From positions 3,090,760-3,154,759 of the forward strand of contig OU452205.1 of NCBI GenBank assembly GCA_911728435.2: 64,000 bases of DNA, read 5' to 3'. Shown here piece by piece: positions 43,301 to 47,700 of this stretch (its first letter is position 1; each line of letters begins with the position of its first letter). The stretch is from Apoderus coryli (lineage: Eukaryota; Arthropoda; Insecta; Coleoptera; Attelabidae). Both the position numbers and the translations under genes were made by a program. Under the pieces are notes generated by a model. It had not been told where the DNA came from. It saw only the letters and a program-made list of their open reading frames with translations, and ran no database searches.

Positions 43301-44717
43301 GATTGTCTGTTCCGCTATGGATCGTCTACAACAGGTGGATGTGGTTTACACTGATTTTCGGAAAGCGTTTGATCGTATGGATCACTATCTGCTATTGAGG
43401 AAATTGAGAGATTTCGGCTTTTCTGAGCGGATGGTACGATTCTTTCGCTCATATCTTCTTGGTCGATCTCAGTTTGTGGAGTACGAGGGTTTTAAGTCAT
43501 CTACTTTTTCTTCTTCTTCGGGCGTGCCGCAGGGTTCCAACCTTGGACCCTTGCTGTTTAATGTGTTTATTAACGACCTTCTTGAGACCTTCACTTGTGA
43601 CAGCCTCGCTTATGCAGATGACTTGAAGGTTTTTCTGCGTGTTGTCTCATATGAAGACTGTGAATTCCTGCAGACCAATTTAAAGATCCTCTGCGATTGG
43701 TGTATCAGTAACCGTTTAATGCTCAATGTCTCAAAGTGTAAGGTAGTCAGTTTCTCCAGACTTAAGAGCGCGTTGAACTTCAATTATTGCTTAAACGGTG
43801 TTTCCTTAGAAAGATTGATTGAGGTTAGGGACCTGGGCGTCATTTTCGATCGAGAGTTTACCTTCGTGCCGCAAATTTTGAGCGTTGTTTCTGGTGCTAA
43901 TCGTGTACTGGGTTGCATTATTCGAAATTGTCGTCAGTTTAATGATATTTTCACAATGAAGGTGCTATATTATGCATTCGTTAGGACAAAGTTGGAATTT
44001 GGTTCCGTTGTGTGGAGCCCCATATATGGAGTCCATATCAGATCTCTGGAATCAGTCCAGAGACGCTTTCTCAAGTATCTGGTTTTCAGAGCGGATAATG
44101 TTTATCCACCGAGAGCAAGTGACCACGCCGCCATGCTTCTGCGCTTTGAGACTCCCTCCCTCGAGTTGCGAAGAATTTTATGCGGAATTAAGATCTTGTA
44201 TAAGATATTACACGGTGCAGTGGACTGTCCAGATCTTTTACAGGGGATAAGATTTCGTGTGCCCCGCCTAGAAGCCAGGCATGTTGCCCCGTTCACCATC
44301 GGTCCATCCAGGACCAATGTATTGTCGCAAAGTCCGATATACTTCATGTGTGATTCCTTTAATCGGCATTGTGGTCACCTGGACATTAACTTTACGTCTC
44401 TGTCTGAAATCACCAATAGCCTTCTTAATGGGTGATGATCGAGGGTTCTCAGGGGATGAATTGCTCTATAACATGGTAACATCTTTTTAGTCTGCAATTG
44501 TAAGTAAGTTTTATTATTTATTATTATTTTATTATTCATTATTATTGTTTTATTATTTATCATTATTATTTTATTATTTGTTATTACCTATACTGTGTTT
44601 ATTATTTACTTTATATCAATCTTGTTTCTTTTATTTTTATTTATATATAAAGTGTTATTTTGTGTTGTGTGCTTTAGATTTTCCTGTAAATGGGTATGAC
44701 CTGTAGGAAATAAATGC

Positions 44718-44748
<31 letters not shown>

Positions 44749-47700
44749 AGGTTCCAATATGATTGAAATCCTTTTTTTTATTGGCAACGGCACATGGGAA
44801 TTTGTTTAAATTAGCAGAGCCTCAGCCTTACTCAGTAGAATCAGACGGAGGCATCGGTCAACAGATACAACGTTGGTGATGTCAGTTGCCAGATTGCCAC
44901 ACCAGGGTTGCCAAATCCCGAAATATAAAAGGCAACCCTTGTATTACACGTCAAAAAGATATTAGAGATTTTTTAAGATGCCCTATGTAAATGCGTCCCT
45001 CATTATGAAACACCATGACATTTTTTGAGAAGTTTGGCAGTATTGCCACAGAATAAGTGGTTTTGGTAGATTTAACGGCTTTTAAGAACGCAAATTTTGT
45101 GAACGCATCAATTCCTACAATCAGGTATTCATTTCCTCTTTTGGACCGTGGAAATGGTCCTAGATGGTCAACATGAAATATATTTAATGGTTTTTGGAAT
45201 TATGAATCCTTCTTTTTTCCAGAATTTCTTTTGGTGTACAAGCATTGTATACAACATGAAATATATTTTTCCACATATTTTCGCATTCGAGGGAACCAAT
45301 AACTTTCGCAAAGTCTACTGAGTGTCCTTTCAATACCAAAATGTCCAAAATCATCATGTGCAGCTTTAACTACTCTTTGTCTCATTCCTTTTGGAACCAC
45401 ACACAAAAGACCCTTAACCGGTTATCTCGTAAACAATAATCATTGTAAATCCATTTTTCCTATTCTGTTGTTGGAGGTTGTGATAAAATTTATCGAACTT
45501 GCTTGATTTTGTCGTCTGTAAGTTGTCCAGCTTCTTCAATATGTAGAATAGTTTCAATATTTTCACCGTTGATAGGATTTCGGCTTAAAGCGTCTACATG
45601 AGCCATCCTATTACCTGGTCGATACTGGACATCAAAGTAAACTCTTGCAACTGCAACCACCATCTGGCAATCCATGGTATTAATTGTTTCTTTTTACTTG
45701 TTGCTTTAAGAGAATTACAGTCAGTAATAACAGTAAATTTAACTCCCAACAGATACGTCCGAAATTTACGAGGACTCTCCACTACTGCTAAGGTCTCCAA
45801 TTCATATGAGTGGTACTTTTGTTCGGTTTCTGTGGTTTGTCGACTATAATAGGCCACAGGATGAATGCGCTCGTCTGTGTGTCGCTGCATTAAAACTCCT
45901 CCTAGTCCTAACTGACGCGCGTCAGTATGAACTTCCGTCACTGCCTCTAAATTAAACAAGGCAAGCACAGGTCGATTTACTAATCGAATTTAGTGTGTTA
46001 AATGCTTCTTCTTCAGTATCCTGCCATTTCCAAGTTGTATTTTTCCGGATTAAATTTGTTAATGGTTTCGCAATTCGTGGATATGGATCGATAGTTTTCG
46101 ATATAAGAATTAAATGCTGAGTTAAATTGATCCAAACCCTAGAAATTAAATAATGCGTTAATTTTTCGGAAAATCAGATGATGTTTTACAATAATTATTA
46201 CTGCTAAAATACTCTGTGATAATTTGTTGCAGATCCTGCTAAAATTTTAGACAAAATATCTAACCTTTTTACTTATGCCGCAACTCTATAACTTTAATAT
46301 AAGAAAATAGAGAAACAAACACAACTAGAATAGATATCTTAGCACTCCTGCAACATTATAGTTTTTATTTCCCACGCTTATATGACTACTAGAGTACACT
46401 GATTTGTTTAAGACACATGTTTTATATTTTTTGTTATTTATTTAAATGAAAATCGACAAATTATGTACCCATTACAAAAATGTATTTTACCTAGATAGTA
46501 GCAACTTGCGTACTAAACTAAAAGAATTGATCCCATTACTAGTAGAAAATATTTGATGATTATTGTAATTTTAAATCTTGCAATTAATCTAAAATGTAGT
46601 AAAAGGTCCTAGAAAAAATCATATGTAGGTATTACTCTGGAGAAAAATGTCATTTCCTCTCATGAATTTTATGTCTTGCACTTTGCTCCGTTGATTGATT
46701 GCTGCTCTAAATACCAAAATTGACTAGGTCTATTATTTGAATTAGAATAGAGAACCTTATGCCAAATAAGAAATCTACAGGCATAGATAATATCCCGGTG
46801 AATGTTCTCAAAAACTCAGTTCATATTTTGTCTCCAATCATAGCTGATCTGACAAATATGTCAGTTCAAAGTGGTATATTCCCGGAACAGCTGAAACATG
46901 CCATCGTTGTTCCAATATTTAAAAAAGGAGATAAACATTCTATTGAGAATTACAGACCGATATCGCTTCTGAGTGTCTTTTCTAAGGTCATGGAAAGGAT
47001 TGTCTCGAATAGAATTTTTGGGTTCCTGGGCTCCACCAAAATCATAAGTAAGGTTCAACATGGTTTTCGGCCAGGTTTTTCAACAGAAACGTGTACTTAT
47101 GAGTTTGTACAGCAGATGCACGATTTAACTGATAGCGGGCACTATGCGGTGGGTGTGTTGTTGGATCTGACGAGTGCGTTTGATGCATTTCACATGGTAC
47201 CGTGTATATGTACGCTGATGATACCACCATTCTAATATACGATAAAGATCCTGAGCTCTTAGAATATAAAATCAACGTAACTCTAGAGGAATTTCAGTCA
47301 TGATGTCATAAAAATAGACTTATGATCAATTATAGCAACACTGTTCCTTTTCATTTTAATAAATATAAAAATCCACTGCCTTTCAATTTATGTATTGATG
47401 CACTTGTTTTACCTTGGGCAGAGTCTGCTAAGTTGTTGGATGTGTATGTTGATCCGGGGTTGAGTTGGATTGGTCATGTTGACAATCTATGTAGCAGACT
47501 TTCTAGAAGTCTATACGTGGTGCTTTCTCTAAAAACATATATGGACAAGCATTCCCTCATTTCTGTATATTATGCTCCTATATATTTGTCTATCGCGTAC
47601 AATATAGCGATTTGGGGTAGATCTGCGGAGGTGGACAGAGTGTTCATATTACAAAAAGAGCAATTCGATATATATTCAATATTCCATACAGAGGGACTTG

